DNA of 64,000 bases. Source: Rhodamnia argentea (taxonomy: Eukaryota; Streptophyta; Magnoliopsida; Myrtales; Myrtaceae). The notes below the pieces were generated by a model that saw only the letters and a program-made list of their open reading frames with translations, searched no databases and was not told the origin of the DNA. A program made the translations under genes and the position numbers. Shown here one piece after another: positions 32,169 to 44,276 of the stretch; position 1 is the stretch's first letter; each line of letters opens with the position of its first letter. The stretch spans positions 7,363,001 through 7,427,000 of the forward strand of contig NC_063155.1 of NCBI RefSeq assembly GCF_020921035.1. The letters are read 5' to 3'.

Positions 32169-35150
32169 ATGGCATCCTGGAGTTTCAGTTCTGGGGAGAA
32201 GGGGGTTCAGTCAGATGGGACAATGTCATCCTCTGATGCTCTTGCAAGAAGTAAAAATGCTTTCTTGAGTTGGGAACTGAGAACTCCATCTGGTTTTGGT
32301 AATAACGGCATGCTGGTCTCTGCCCACCAGGCAAACCATAGCATTGGCCCAGGTTTTGGTGAATTAGGATTTCAAGACATGGCCAAGCAAGTCCCCAGGG
32401 ATCCAATCCGGGATGTCTGGTGTCCCAGAGTTGGAGGAGGAAGAGACATGAACCCAATCATGGCCTCTCCAATCCATTTCCTGTCCGATGAAGAGTCCTC
32501 GAAACTCACAAGCTTTGTCATGGACTCCAGCAGTAGAGACTCCTCACTTATTGATTTGAAACTCGGGAGGTTTTCCGATAACAGGGACCCGCCTAAATCT
32601 AGGCTCCCCGTCCTGTCGTCGTCCGAGTCGTCCACGGCACCGAAGAGGGTTCGAGCGGCCGGGCCGAATTTCCAGAACTCGTATTGCCAAGTTTATGGCT
32701 GTAACAAGGACCTTAGCTCCTCCAAAGACTACCACAAGAGGCATAAAGTTTGTGAGGCTCACTCAAAGACTTCAAAAGTCATAGTGAGCGGCATTGAACA
32801 GAGGTTTTGCCAGCAGTGTAGTAGGTTGGTCTTATTCACCAATCCTTACTTTTCTTGCAAGATTTTCTATATCATTAGCATGCTTTTAATTTATGGCACT
32901 ACATCTGTGAATTCAACCATGTGGCTAGTATTTTAGTTTTTTGTGTTTATAGTTGCCTGATTTAGTTCTTGTCAGGGATCAAATAGTGCATTCATAACTC
33001 TGTACTAGTCTCTTTTGAACTCTTTACGGTTTGCTCTTTGCGGCATGAGCATGAAATGGACTTCTTTCGCCTTTGAAATTGATTTCTCTTCCTTGATCTA
33101 ACTATTTATCGTCAATTCCTTGCATTTGAGCTGAAAGAATGAAAGAGAGACAAATCTGTCATTCAAATTCCTAATTTGGTTAGATGCCTCTCTCATTTGA
33201 CTGAGATTCGACAAAAGATAATTTTTACTGTAAAACTAAGCCAACTCGTTCAAGAATGCAATTATATGAAATCTTCCATAGGGCATCGCCAGTTTTATCT
33301 AAAATCCCTATGACTTTCCCTTGTCCAATTGCTTCTGTACTTGTTGCTACTATAATGAGTTCAAGCTTTTGACTGTCCAGGTTTCATTTGCTGGCTGAAT
33401 TTGATGATGGGAAGCGCAGCTGTCGTAAACGTCTTGCCGGCCACAACGAACGCCGTAGGAAGCCCCAAGTCGGCATTCACTCTGCAAGGGCTGGAAAACT
33501 CTTGCAGCCATATGGTGGTATGAGCATAACTTCTACACTTGAGAATCTCAACTCTTCCCTTCTCTCTCTCTCTAGGACAAGTACTGCATGTTCATGTCTT
33601 TCTCCTGCACAAACCTTCGTCACATCATCCTTTATCTGATTGTGCTATCCTATCCTTACTCATGGAGCTTTTCTCCTCTGGAGTTGTACTGACAACACTC
33701 TTACAACAAGTTTGAATTTCACTGAATGTCGACCCTGTGCTGATGATCATTTGCTTCGGAATCCATAAGAGAATATCGGTTTCTCCTACACTTGTTTGCT
33801 TTGGAATTCATCAAAAAACATTGAATTCCACTGTGGGTAAAGTGCCATTGATAGCTTTTGTTTGGATTATGTTGCAAGGCTGTGCTGTGGCCTGGTGGTC
33901 CAGTAATCAGAAGGTGGCGAAAATGATAGCTGGTAGCTGCAATTGAACACCTTACCACTCTGCTATCACGTGAAATTAACCCAAAAGATTAATTAATTTA
34001 TCCCTATTGTGGCATAGATTTAGGAGTTATCTTTAGGATTCCCCTGAACACTCCTATGAAGCCGGAAAAATTTCGGAAGATGAATCCATCCTTGGATCAC
34101 ACACTCATCTAATTCCCTTGTCAAGATCAACCTGCGAGGCACCCTTATACAGTAGTGGAAAACAGAAGTCTTTCAGGCAATGCTGGAATGATTGTCGTTA
34201 ACATGCTTAGAAACACCTGGTTCCTTTCTGCTACTATTTTGGTAGTGTACCGCCTCATGATTCTTCGTAACAACACCTCATCGACGGTTTATGCATGATT
34301 TCCAGGAAACAGGTTTCAAGGGAATGTGTTCGCGACTACGTCCTTTATTTGCCAGGACATACTCCCTAGTGGCAGCCGTCTGCCTCCTGAGAAGTTTAAA
34401 GCCGATGACTGGGGCAACCGTGTTAAAGCGGAACATGGAACTGATTACGGTACACTATCGGTAGTGCATCCCAGATCGCCTTTCCCCTCTTACGGTTTTG
34501 GAAAACAGCTGCCTCCATTCCTTGATAGTAGAGGTAATTCCACCTCGGTGAGCATTTTTGGCGAAGGCAGCCGATTTCAGCATGATGCCGAAGGAACAAA
34601 TTCCGGTTCGCGTTCCTTGTTTCCTGACCCCTTGGGGAGTGAAGACTATGGCATCTTCGACACCGAATCGACGGTTCAAGGATTGCCGGGAGTTTCAGAA
34701 TCTGGTTGTGCTCTCTCTCTTCTGTCATCTCACTCTCGGAATTCTTCTGGCCAAACGTCTGGGATTCCCATGGACCAGCCCCTGATCATGCACGGCGGCC
34801 ATTCGCGGTATGGCATGGGCCCGGTGTCCGAAAACCTAATGGGGGTCAACTCTTTCACTCTGGAAAATGGAGTGTCGGGCAAGTTCTCTTCATCAGGAAT
34901 CCATTCTGCAGAACCAAATCAAGGCTCGATCCTAATCTGTGACAACGAGAACTCCAATTACGAGATCTCGGGAGGGTTTGTACATGGATCGAGTCTTTTA
35001 GATGCAAAAGACCATCTTCCTAGCAGAGACGATGGACCGACTATCAATCTGCTTCAACTGTCTTCACAACTTCAGCGCGTGGAGCATCAAAGACAATCAA
35101 TGCACGTGAAGCCGGAAAACAACGCTTTCTCTTGCCTCCAGACAACTTAA
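32169..35150 (+). CDS. SPL6: SBP-box transcription factor, SPL6-like
   Basis: Three exons: 32169-32824, 33381-33517 and 34306-35150, giving 545 residues. The SBP DNA-binding domain spans residues about 172-247 and is split by the first intron at the conserved CSR|FH junction. Zinc ligands C173, C178, C195, H198 and C214, C217, H221, C233 are present. The bipartite nuclear signal is [17 protein letters not shown]. The C-terminal motif [17 protein letters not shown] and the wording [20 protein letters not shown] match the SPL6 subgroup. SBP proteins bind GTAC cores in the nucleus; SPL6 is linked to immunity and phase traits in Arabidopsis. A miR156 site lies in exon 3. Exon 2 could instead end at 33514. 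The first donor is the weak GTTGGT, and reading through it adds 36 codons before a stop. Confidence 0.9.
34708..34727 (+). promoter_or_regulatory. miR156/157 target site in SPL exon 3
   Basis: The sequence gtgctctctctcttctgtca is the canonical miR156-responsive element of SPL genes and encodes residues ALSLLS near position 400. By family knowledge the transcript should be cleaved or repressed by miR156 in the juvenile phase. Confidence 0.95.
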
Positions 35151-36000
35151 ACCTTCCCAAAATGAAGCTTCACGAAGTGGCAAGGCAGTACTACAACGTC
35201 CTGGTCTTTTTCTTTCTTCCTCCTCTGTCAGGTTCCTCAAAGTCTGTTTTAGAACTCGAAAGGATGAAGCGAAATGTAGTTCCTCACACTGTCTATGCAA
35301 CTCTAAGTGTTTTTCAAGCTTAAAGGTGCCGAATAACTGTTCTTTGAGCGCCGTAATCTGGCGGATAACTCAACCAGTGTGACTCCAATTGTATGAATTG
35401 CCAGATTTCGATTTCAGGGTCGAAGTTTTTTTGGATGAAATGCGCTCCACTTCCATGGATGCAGGCAATTTCCATCCCCATGTTTATCCATTTTACCGAC
35501 CATTGATGCTTATATTATCATATGGAGGTCGTCTTTCTCCGGTAAACATAAATGCTCTTTGCGATTTCACCAGCCAGTTTATCCTGTGGCGGACCGTTTT
35601 TCTTTTTTCTTGTTTCCTCAGTTCATAGCCCTTTTTACACGCGAACGTTCAGCAAAACCTCGCTCCCGGTGAGACCGGCTTCTCAAGAATTAGAGCCTCC
35701 ATGACCAAAAGCTGTCAAAGTTCCGAAACAAGAAGAAGCACCACCTATCTGAGAGAGTTTGCAGATCGAGAGTAGCCATGCGGCGCTCCTTCACAAGCTT
35801 GATTTTTGGATGTATACGGTTTCGTTCTTTCTTATACCATGCGAAATCTCCTGAGAAATGTCCAAAGTCAGATCAGTGCGAGGCAAAGCTTTGGATAAAA
35901 AAGAATGTGACCATGATACCATGTTGTTCACATTTCTTCCAGTCCTTCTCTGATATTACTCTTTTTCTCTTTCGCTTTCGAGATGCTGTACGGTTTACGC
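35151..36000. other. Probable 3' UTR and downstream DNA of the SPL gene
   Basis: No gene is seen. Small frames at 35389 and 35778 have no family resemblance. The polyadenylation site cannot be placed with confidence. Confidence 0.4.
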
Positions 36001-36003
36001 TAA

Positions 36004-36561
36004 GAGCCTATTTGGTTCAGCATTTGGCCAAGAGACTTTGAGAAAATGCAAATACCTTTGGCTAAAGGCCTTTTTCAAAATGCAAGTAGTGGGCGACGGC
36101 TGGCGGCAAAGAAAGTAGCGGGCGACCGACGGTTGCGGGGGTGGGAGGGCGAAGGGGGAGGGGGAGGGGGAGGGGGGGGCGGCGGCGGACGGCGGGCGGC
36201 GGCAGCGGGCCGGTGGGCGAACGATGGGTGGCGACTGCCGCCGGTAGATGGCGAGCGGCTTGTGGGCGGGCGGTCGGTGGGCCTACGGCAGGTGGCCGTG
36301 CAACGGCGGCAACAGGTGGCCGGGCGATGGCGACAACAGGCGGCTGGGGGCGGGGGGCAAGCGGGTGGCGGCAAGTGAAGGCGACAAAATTAAAAAAAAA
36401 AAAATTAGTTGCATTTCGCAAAAGTCTTTTAGCCCAGAGTACCTTGAGGTGCATTTGCATCTTCTCAAAATGAGCCAAAAAATGAACCAAATACCATTTG
36501 CATTTGGCCAAGGAATTTTAGAGCCTCAATGCTCATTTTCAATCTTGAACCAAACGGGGCC
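36004..36561. mobile_element. Tourist-like MITE, 558 bp, with very G-rich interior
   Basis: The ends GAGCCTATTTGGTTC and GAACCAAACGGGGCC are inverted, and TAA trinucleotides flank it (36001-36003 and 36562-36564), as in PIF/Harbinger MITEs. The arms share the words gcatttggccaa and ttcaaaatgca. The centre (about 36090-36370) is G-rich on the plus strand with runs such as ggggagggggaggggg. The long frames here in several registers, glycine/arginine-rich or proline-rich, are artefacts of this composition. Confidence 0.65.
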
Positions 36562-36779
36562 TAAAACAAAGGCATTTTCCCGACCAACTTTCCTGCTGGG
36601 GTGGACCGCAAATTCGACTTCAGACCACGCCTGCTCGGTTAGAATCAGGATGCTCGCAAAAGATGGAGGGGGTCTGTGAGGTTACATTGTCATGAGGGGT
36701 TTTTCCAAGTGGAGCAACGAGTGAAACTGACGATACTAAATAAAATTTTAAAATGATTGTGCTCATACAAAACGTCAAG

Positions 36780-36851
36780 GTCGTTGTAGTATAGTGGTAA
36801 GTATTCCCGCCTGTCACGCGGGTGACCCGGGTTCGATCCCCGGCAACGGCG
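36780..36851 (+). tRNA. trnD-GUC: tRNA-Asp (GTC anticodon)
   Basis: A complete 72-base cloverleaf. Acceptor stem GTCGTTG pairs with CAACGGC. The D arm contains the A box (tagtatagtggtaagta). Anticodon stem CCCGC/GCGGG encloses loop CTGTCAC with anticodon GTC at 36813-36815. The T arm is CCCGGGTTCGATCCCCGG and the discriminator is G. It has no intron. A run of T (gttttcc) follows as a polymerase III terminator. The sequence agrees with plant nuclear tRNA-Asp and decodes GAC/GAU. Confidence 0.97.
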
Positions 36852-38941
36852 TTTTCCCCTCTTTTCATTTTTCCCCATCTTTTTTCGTTTGAAGATCTGA
36901 AATTGCAGGAGTTAACTTGTGAATCGAGTTTAGTGGCAAATATATTTCGAATTCGAATAAGGAAATTGCATTCAACATCGACGGTGAAAGTACCCAAAAA
37001 AAAAATCATGAACTTATTATATCGGTACCAATTAAATTCTAAATCTTTTAATCACACTAATTTAACTATAAACTTATTGAATTCGAGTTTTATAATTTTT
37101 TTCGTTATTTTCTTTTTGGGCCTCGTCTATCCAAAGTTCGCTCTGTGTTCCTGGGGATCTGTTGAGCCCCTTCCTTGCCTTCTTAAAGTGCAAGTAAAAC
37201 CAAGAGGCCGGTTAGACCAGAATAGGGTTTAAAATCGACCATGAAAGCTTTAGCAGTTAGCTACCATCTAAGTAGTATCAACACGCAACACGACACTACT
37301 CGACATATCATTTCTCAAAAAATAGAGAATTTCAACACGTTGGAACACATTGTACATTATATGTGTATTTATACATATATATATATATATATATATATGA
37401 TAATCTAAATATGTCGGTGATGAGTTTCTACTTCTTCTTATGCTAGGATTTACGATTAGCTTTTCTTGGGGTTGGTTGGGTGTATTAATTTTGGGATGGC
37501 TGGGTATATGACTTAAATATATATTTTTTTGATAGATTTATATTTTGACCCATATTTTATTGAAAATACGTAAAATTGACCCAATGCTTGTCGAAATAGC
37601 GTGTTGGGATGCTGGACTCGCGTGTCGGGATGCTGGACTCGCGTGTCACTGGCGTGTCTGAAGTGCTAACCACATTTCGGTCGCATGTCGAAGAGTATCG
37701 GAAAGTGTCGAAGTGTCCGACGCAACACAAAGGCCCCCGGAGAGTGTCGGTGGTTTCTAGGCTACCATGACTAAGAGGACCAGGTCTTGGGAGGTTCACA
37801 GGTCACTTTTGCAACTGGCCAAATCAAAGATTCTCTCTGAATATTCAAAGTTATAATGAAGATGATGATCATGATAATAATGATAATGATAATAATAATA
37901 ATAGGGTCAAACGTGTGTTTCTTGCAATTAGCGTGAGATCTGCAAAAGCCACCTAGAACTTGTGACCATCGCATCTGATTGCAGCACCAAAGCGGGTTAA
38001 ATTGAAGACAAAAAATTTGTTCTGATGACTAAACCAATGACATCTGCTCAGTGCTAAATTTCAATCAAACCAGATCAACTTCAACATGGTGTAGTTTCTT
38101 TTCTGAACCATCTTTGTGGAATTCTAGACTGTTGATGAGTCTTCATCACAAAGGAAGTTGAGGACTTATTCCAGCTCTGATCTCACCCATCAACCTGTTC
38201 AAAAAGTCTTACTTGATACCAAAAGCCAGAAGATCTCTGATCAATCATTAGTAGAATATGCCTGAGGAAAGTGAGGAGCAGTTTGCATTCTGTTGATGAC
38301 TAAATTTTAATCAAGAAGGGTCTCAAAGTGATCGCACCTGTTTCGTGTACTTTGTGCTAATGTTCATGTGTTGCGCTCCGATATCACGAGAATTTCGCTT
38401 CGCATTCAGATTGGTATGTGCTTAGGAAAAGTTATGCAGACTTGAGTGTATACACGTCGTGTATTTTCTTCTTCTTCCTCGTCCTGTGGTGATATGCGAT
38501 CGCCTTAGGGTACTATACCGATCCAGTTTTTGAGTAGGCCAATGTGACAAAGCTGCAAATAAAGAATTAGATTTGGCACTTTGCACTTTGCATCTGTCAA
38601 GAGTCTGTGAGAAGCCTACATCAAAGGGAGTTGACAAAGGGTTTATTTTAATTCCAGACATTCTGCTTTAATTTGATCAGCTGAGATTGGCATCTGAAAC
38701 TCTTAATCAATTGCAACCGACATATCATATGCAGAACACAAAGTATTAGACGAGAAAACGACGTTAACAATTCACACGGTGCGCAACAACACAGTAGGTG
38801 AGCCATCTTTTGAAAAATCTCAAGTTTAGGCAGCATAATTTGCATAAATAGTCAGATGGTGAATATTAGTGAATATTGGACCTGACAAAATATTCACTAT
38901 TGGCATTCTGTGGAAGCCAGGAACGTTTGTGAACCTGAAGA
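36852..38941. other. Intergenic and upstream region of the COBL4-like gene
   Basis: About 36990-37100 is a short Mutator-like arm fragment. An (AT)n microsatellite lies at 37373-37398 and a degenerate (ATAATG)n stretch at about 37860-37905. About 37590-37650 has two direct copies of gtcgggatgctggactcgcg-type sequence. No gene is seen. The last several hundred bases are the presumed COBL4 promoter. Confidence 0.45.
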
Positions 38942-41037
38942 ATGGCCTGCAGAAGCAAACTCCATCACATTCTCCTTTCTGTTGTATGTGTAATCCTGTT
39001 TTCCTATGCAGGTGAGCGGCCGATTATAATTTGCTTCTTATGTTCACAAAATGTTAATCTTATTCACGCTCAACTAGTGGGAATTTTGCTGACTTTTGTT
39101 TTGGCGTCGCCTGATTGTAGGGGCTTATGATCCCCTGGATCCCACCGGGAACATAACGATGAAATGGGACATCATGTCCTGGACCGCCGATGGTTACGTC
39201 GTAAGTAATCTTCTCCACCAGATCTCATACATAAGATATACTGATAAAGTTGCAGGAGACAACAGAATAGTATTGCACAAATAAAGGGAAACTTGAAAGA
39301 TGGTAAGATTGTGACATACTGATCAAGCAACAGACTAATATGTGCAAGCATTCCGGTTTTTTGTCAACGTTATCAGGCGGTGGTGACAATGACCAATTTC
39401 CAAATGTACCGACACATAATGAGCCCCGGATGGAAACTGGGTTGGGTCTGGGCTAAGAAAGAAGTGATCTGGTCCATGGTGGGAGCTCAAGCCACTGATC
39501 AAGGAGACTGTTCCAAGTTCAAGGGGAACATACCGCATTGCTGCAAGAAGAATCCCACTGTGGTCGACTTGCTTCCCGGGGTACCTTACAACCAGCAGAT
39601 TGCTAATTGCTGTAAGGGCGGAGTCGTGGCGTCGTGGGGACAGGACCCTTCAGCTGCGGTCTCATCGTTTCAGATCAGTGTCGGGCTTTCCGGTACTTCA
39701 AATAAGACGGTGAAACTGCCCAAGAACATCACGCTGGCAGCTCCTGGAGGGGGCTATTCTTGCAGCCCAGCAAAGATCGTTCCATCTTCGATTTTTATGT
39801 CGCCAGACGGTCGCAGGAAAACTCAAGCGCTAAGTAAGTCCAGGATCGAGATTCTTATAGCTAATTAAAATCATTCCATTAACTAGGGCGAGAAGAAAGC
39901 AAAAAAATCTGAAGAAAGCGTCGAAACTTATGGCTCGATTGCTTAAAAACAAATAAATGCGATGCACTTGCAGTTGTCTCCTACATGTATTAGGACAGTC
40001 ACTTCATCTGAAACTGTAGCATCTGCCTTCTGAATTTCCTGCTGATGGCGAACCATCTAATATGTTGCCGGGATTTGCAGTGACGTGGAATATCACATGT
40101 ACATACTCGCAGCTGGTAGCGTCTAAGTACCCGAGATGCTGCGTCTCCATGTCATCTTTCTATAACTCCACGATTACTCCTTGTCCAACTTGTGCTTGTG
40201 GCTGCCAGAACAAGAACAAATGCGTCCTGTAAGCTCATTTGCTATCTTAAAAAGCGTCGAGTACAGAGATGCATTGGCATTCCGTTCATTTTCTTCTATG
40301 ACTTAGTGTAGCACGTGATTTTGCATACATAAGTTTGAGTTATATTCTAGTCCAGGGGATACAAATTCTCATTCATCTTTTGATGCAGGAGTGCTCCGAA
40401 GATACAAAGCGTCGTTACACCGACAATTGACAATCCAATACTGCATTGCACAGAGCATATGTGCCCCATCAGGGTCCATTGGCACGTCGAGACCAACTAC
40501 AAGGAGTATTGGCGCGTAAAGATGTCCGTGACCAATTTCAACTACTTCATTAACTACACTCAGTGGACACTCGTTGCACAGCATCCAAATCTGAACAATG
40601 TCACCCAAGTTTTCAGCTTCGTCTACAAGCCGCTCGTCCCATACAGATCCATGAGTAAGTCTCACAGAAGAAACATTTGCTTCTGTAATATGCATTTTCT
40701 TTGGTAAAGAAACACTATTCGGCAATGTTATTTAACCGCAATTTCTTCTGCAGATGACACTGGCATGTTCTATGGAATCAAGTTCTTCAATGACCTCATC
40801 ATGGAGGCAGGGCCGGATGGTAACGTGCAGTCCGAGATGATTCTGCAGAAAGATGCTTACACGTTCACGCTCAAGGAGGGTTGGGCTTTTCCCCGGAAAA
40901 TTTATTTCAATGGGGAGGAATGCATGATGCCGTCTCCTGATCAGTACCCACGTTTACCGAATTCTGCCCCGGCGAATCTATTTCCAGTGTCATTACGAGC
41001 TGCCCTCTTGGCCATTTGTCTTCTAGTCTTTTGCTGA
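38942..41037 (+). CDS. COBL4: COBRA-like protein, COBL4 group (GPI-anchored wall protein)
   Basis: Six exons: 38942-39011, 39121-39200, 39377-39833, 40081-40228, 40389-40654 and 40754-41037, all GT-AG, giving 434 residues. It has a signal peptide (residues 1 to about 24), mature start AYDPLDPTGNITMKWD, a COBRA domain with the conserved CCVS motif (222-225), a Cys-rich linker (CPTCACGCQNKNKC), and a C-terminal hydrophobic tail (LRAALLAICLLVFC) typical of GPI anchoring. Several NxT/S sites suggest glycosylation. COBL4 (Arabidopsis IRX6, rice BC1 clade) is needed for secondary-wall cellulose deposition at the cell surface. Features such as GAQATDQGDCSKFKGNIPHC and the MFYGIKFFNDL region favour COBL4 over COB. 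It faces the COB-like gene tail to tail. Exon 2 and 3 lengths equal those of its neighbour. Confidence 0.92.
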
Positions 41038-41895
41038 TGTCTCAATAATCTTAACGATCACAACGGAAGGATGACAAGAGTTTAGTACTGGGATCAAAGC
41101 GTGTCTGATTCAGAATGGATGAAGATACGAGTGAACATGATTGATAGTTACTAGGGACATGTATGAAATTGATCTGGCTATTGTTTGAAGTATAAATGAA
41201 AGATTGGGAGGCAGTTGCACACTTGTACGGGTACTATCGCGACTGTTTTGACATAGCATTAGGTCATCAGCAGATGAGCTTGTTCTGAGTTTTTAAGAAT
41301 GGGCTTATCTTTCGAACATTCCTCTGCCTCGAGGGAATAAATTTTCGGGCACGGTTTGTTAGCTTCACTATGCGACCAGTCTTTTCTTGGAACTCGGACG
41401 ACAAGTTGATTGGTTTTCAACCATACTCATGCTATCGATAGCCGAAATCAGTAACCTTATCAGCTCAAGTTGAACCGGTTGACTTTAGTATGTACCAGCT
41501 TAACCCTCGACCATTGCAACGCTGCAGGCTGCAGAGTATTGCATAGTGCAATTGCTGGAGCAAGAACATGTTGATGCCGTTTCTTCGTTGAATCGGTATC
41601 GGAAAGCTAGATAGTCTAATCATATGATGTCATATACTCCAGAACATTGAGTTGATATGAAATTTGGCAAGACGAAATTAGCGGTTGTGGAGAAATTCGC
41701 AACTGATCCTTATCTCAACTGTATATCATGCCAGACAAAATGTAACTAAAACTGGTATTTTGCACCTGAATTTCAGATTTGAAGACCTGATCGAGTGGCG
41801 AAATAAATAGCAATAGTCCTCTCAGTAAAGAACAGAATCCCATGGCAATTTTAGAAAATTTCACCAGAATTGGTGTGTAGTTCCTAATCTGAAAT
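41038..41895. other. Intergenic spacer between two convergent COBRA genes
   Basis: It carries the 3' UTRs of both genes. AATAAA-like signals occur (gaataaattttc near 41335 on +). No transposon ends or other genes were recognised. Confidence 0.5.
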
Positions 41896-44276
41896 TCATG
41901 GATAAGCCCATAATAGTGAACCTGATGCCAAGATCATCGCCGCTGCATAAAGAGTGGAGGTAACTGATCGTTGACTGGAGTTCGGCAACCACGGGTAAGC
42001 ATCTGGAGGTGGCATGACGCAGTCGTCGCCATTGAAGTAAATTCTACGAGGGAAAGCCCATCCTTTATCGAACGTGAAGCTGGACTTGTCCTTCCGGAAT
42101 AAAAGCTCCGATTGCACATTCCCGAAAGGACCAGCTTCCATGAGCAGATCATTGTAGTACCTCACCCCCCATAACATGGCTGTATCATCTGCAAAGAAAA
42201 AACAGAAGCTCAACTCCAAAACTGTTCATCAGCTTAGCGACATTAGCAAGGTCTTTAGAGGCATGACATACTTAACCCGGCATAAGGAGTCAGCGGCTTG
42301 TAATTGAAGCTAAAGATCTGGGTGAGGTTATCGAAGTTGGGATGCTGCACGACCAGGTTCCACTGGGTGAAGTTCATTCTGTAGTTGAAATTTGTGATGG
42401 TGATCTTCACTCGCCAGTACTCCTTATAATTGAGCTTGACGTGCCAATGGACACGGACCGGGCACATGTGGCTGGTGCATTGTAGTAGAGGCGTGTTGAC
42501 GGATTTGCTCCGATGAGAAACAACAGAAGCCAAGTGCGGCGAATCAGACCTGTAAGAGTGTGTGCCGGAAAGCAGATCGATGAGTTAAAAGCAGGTTGGT
42601 ACAAGATCCTGAACAGAAGTCTCGAAATGACACGATTCAAAGCAAAGTAGGAGAGCTCACCGTATGCAGCTCCCAGAATCCGTCGTTTTGTGTTGGCAGC
42701 CACACGTACATGGCGGACAATTCACGACTGTATCGTTGTAAAATGATGAAAGGGAGACGCAACAGGTTGGCGTCTTTTGTGCGAGAAACTGAGAATATGT
42801 GCAGGTGACATTCCAAGTCACTGCCAAAAACAAGCATTTCAAATGTCAGATAAATTCAGAGTGAAGCATTGCGCTTCATTTGATGTTAGAATTGGCTTAC
42901 TCATTGCCTGCGTCGCTCTTCTTTTATCAGGCGACACGAACCTGGTCGGCCGCACGAGCTTCGGATACCCACAAGTGTACCCTGGCCCCGGGGCTCTGAG
43001 GGTGAAGTTTTTGGGCAATCTCACAGTCTTGTTAGTAGTCCCAGCGAGGCCCACGGTGACCTGAAATGCGCTTACAGCATTTAGCGGGTCCTGAACCCAT
43101 GAACTTAGCACTCCTCCTCTGCAGCAATTCGCTGTCTGCTGGTTGTACGAAGTCCCGGGCAGCAAATCGACGATGGTTGGATCTCTTTTGCAGCAATGCG
43201 GGATCGACCCGTGGAACCTTGAACAATCGCCTTGCTCCGTGGTTTGGCCTCCCAACATGCTCCAGATCACTTCTTTCTTGGCCCATGTCCACCCTAATTG
43301 CCATCCTGGAGCTTGAATATGGCGATATTGCTGGAAGTTATGGATCGTAACCGTGGCCTGTTTAAACCAGTGAAGACACATCAGGAAACCCACCCAGGAA
43401 CAAAAGGTATCTGAATTCATCCTTACGCTCACCACATAACCATCCGTTGTCCAGCTCATTATGTCCCATTTGATCGTGATATTCCCGATAGGATCAAGCG
43501 CATCATATGCTTCTGCACGGCAATCAATCCAGGAAAACATGAATTTCGATCCCCAAGGGCAAAAACCCTGTCGCATCTCGATAGTCCAGTAATCTTTCGA
43601 TATAAACCATAACAACAGCCTGTTAAGGAACTGCGCTTTTTCTTGTCGATATCATGCCGAATGCGCTCTAGGATCAAGTCATGTAATAGGTAAATAAAGT
43701 ACATTGCCTCCGGCACCGATCATCCGAACATAGTGGTATTGTGGACGTCCTTAATGCCGCATACATTCTCTATGTTAAACATCTCTTAATCATCAAAAGT
43801 ATTCACGAGGGGATCGGGGCGAATGATTCGAATTTTTGGTTTAAATTCAGAGAAAATGTTCCCGTAATATCTGAGGGATGCATATCTGCCTTTCCGGGGC
43901 TAATTTCACAAGAACATCATGAGAAACTTTTTCTCAAGCACAGTTCCTCCAAAAGTCAGCTTATCTAGGAAAGCAAGAAAAGCAATGCAGTCTGGAAAAT
44001 CATGCAGTTCTCTAGTACTAGAGTCTCTCAGCTCTCTTCAAGAATCATATAACACAGAAACCAACCGAAACCGAAACCTCATGACACAGCATCAGTCGCG
44101 TTGCCAAGAACAAATGCATCAAGAAACAGCATCGGGTTTTAACGAAAGAACCGCATGAAAAGCATAAAACAGAGAACATTATCAAGCAAGAACCACCGAC
44201 CTGTGGAAGAAATGCCGAAACAAGAAAGCAGAAACAGAGAGATGATGGCCGAAGCCATGGAGAGGAGAGGCCCCAT
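41896..44276 (-). CDS. COB: COBRA protein, COB group (GPI-anchored wall protein)
   Basis: Six exons on the minus strand: 44276-44201, 43512-43433, 43357-42901, 42820-42661, 42549-42272 and 42188-41896, giving 447 residues. The signal peptide is MGPLLSMASAIISLFLLSC..., then mature EAYDALDPIGNITIKWD, CCVS (224-227), the Cys-rich stretch CPPCTCGCQHKTTDSGSC, and a C-terminal hydrophobic GPI tail after YPWLPNSSQ. The wording FLAQKTPTCCVSLSSFYND, SDSPHLASVV and PYAGLNDTAMLWGV matches COB rather than COBL4. COB orients cellulose microfibrils in expanding primary walls at the plasma membrane. The start is the ATG giving a normal-length signal peptide; an in-frame ATG at 44411 would add 45 unlikely residues. 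The first intron (about 690 bp) is the longest. Convergent with COBL4. Confidence 0.92.

Noticed and set aside
36046-36679. Several overlapping 60-149 codon frames on both strands
   Set aside because: They arise from the G-rich centre of a MITE. Composition is Gly/Arg or Pro/Ala/Arg in all frames and no family is recognisable.
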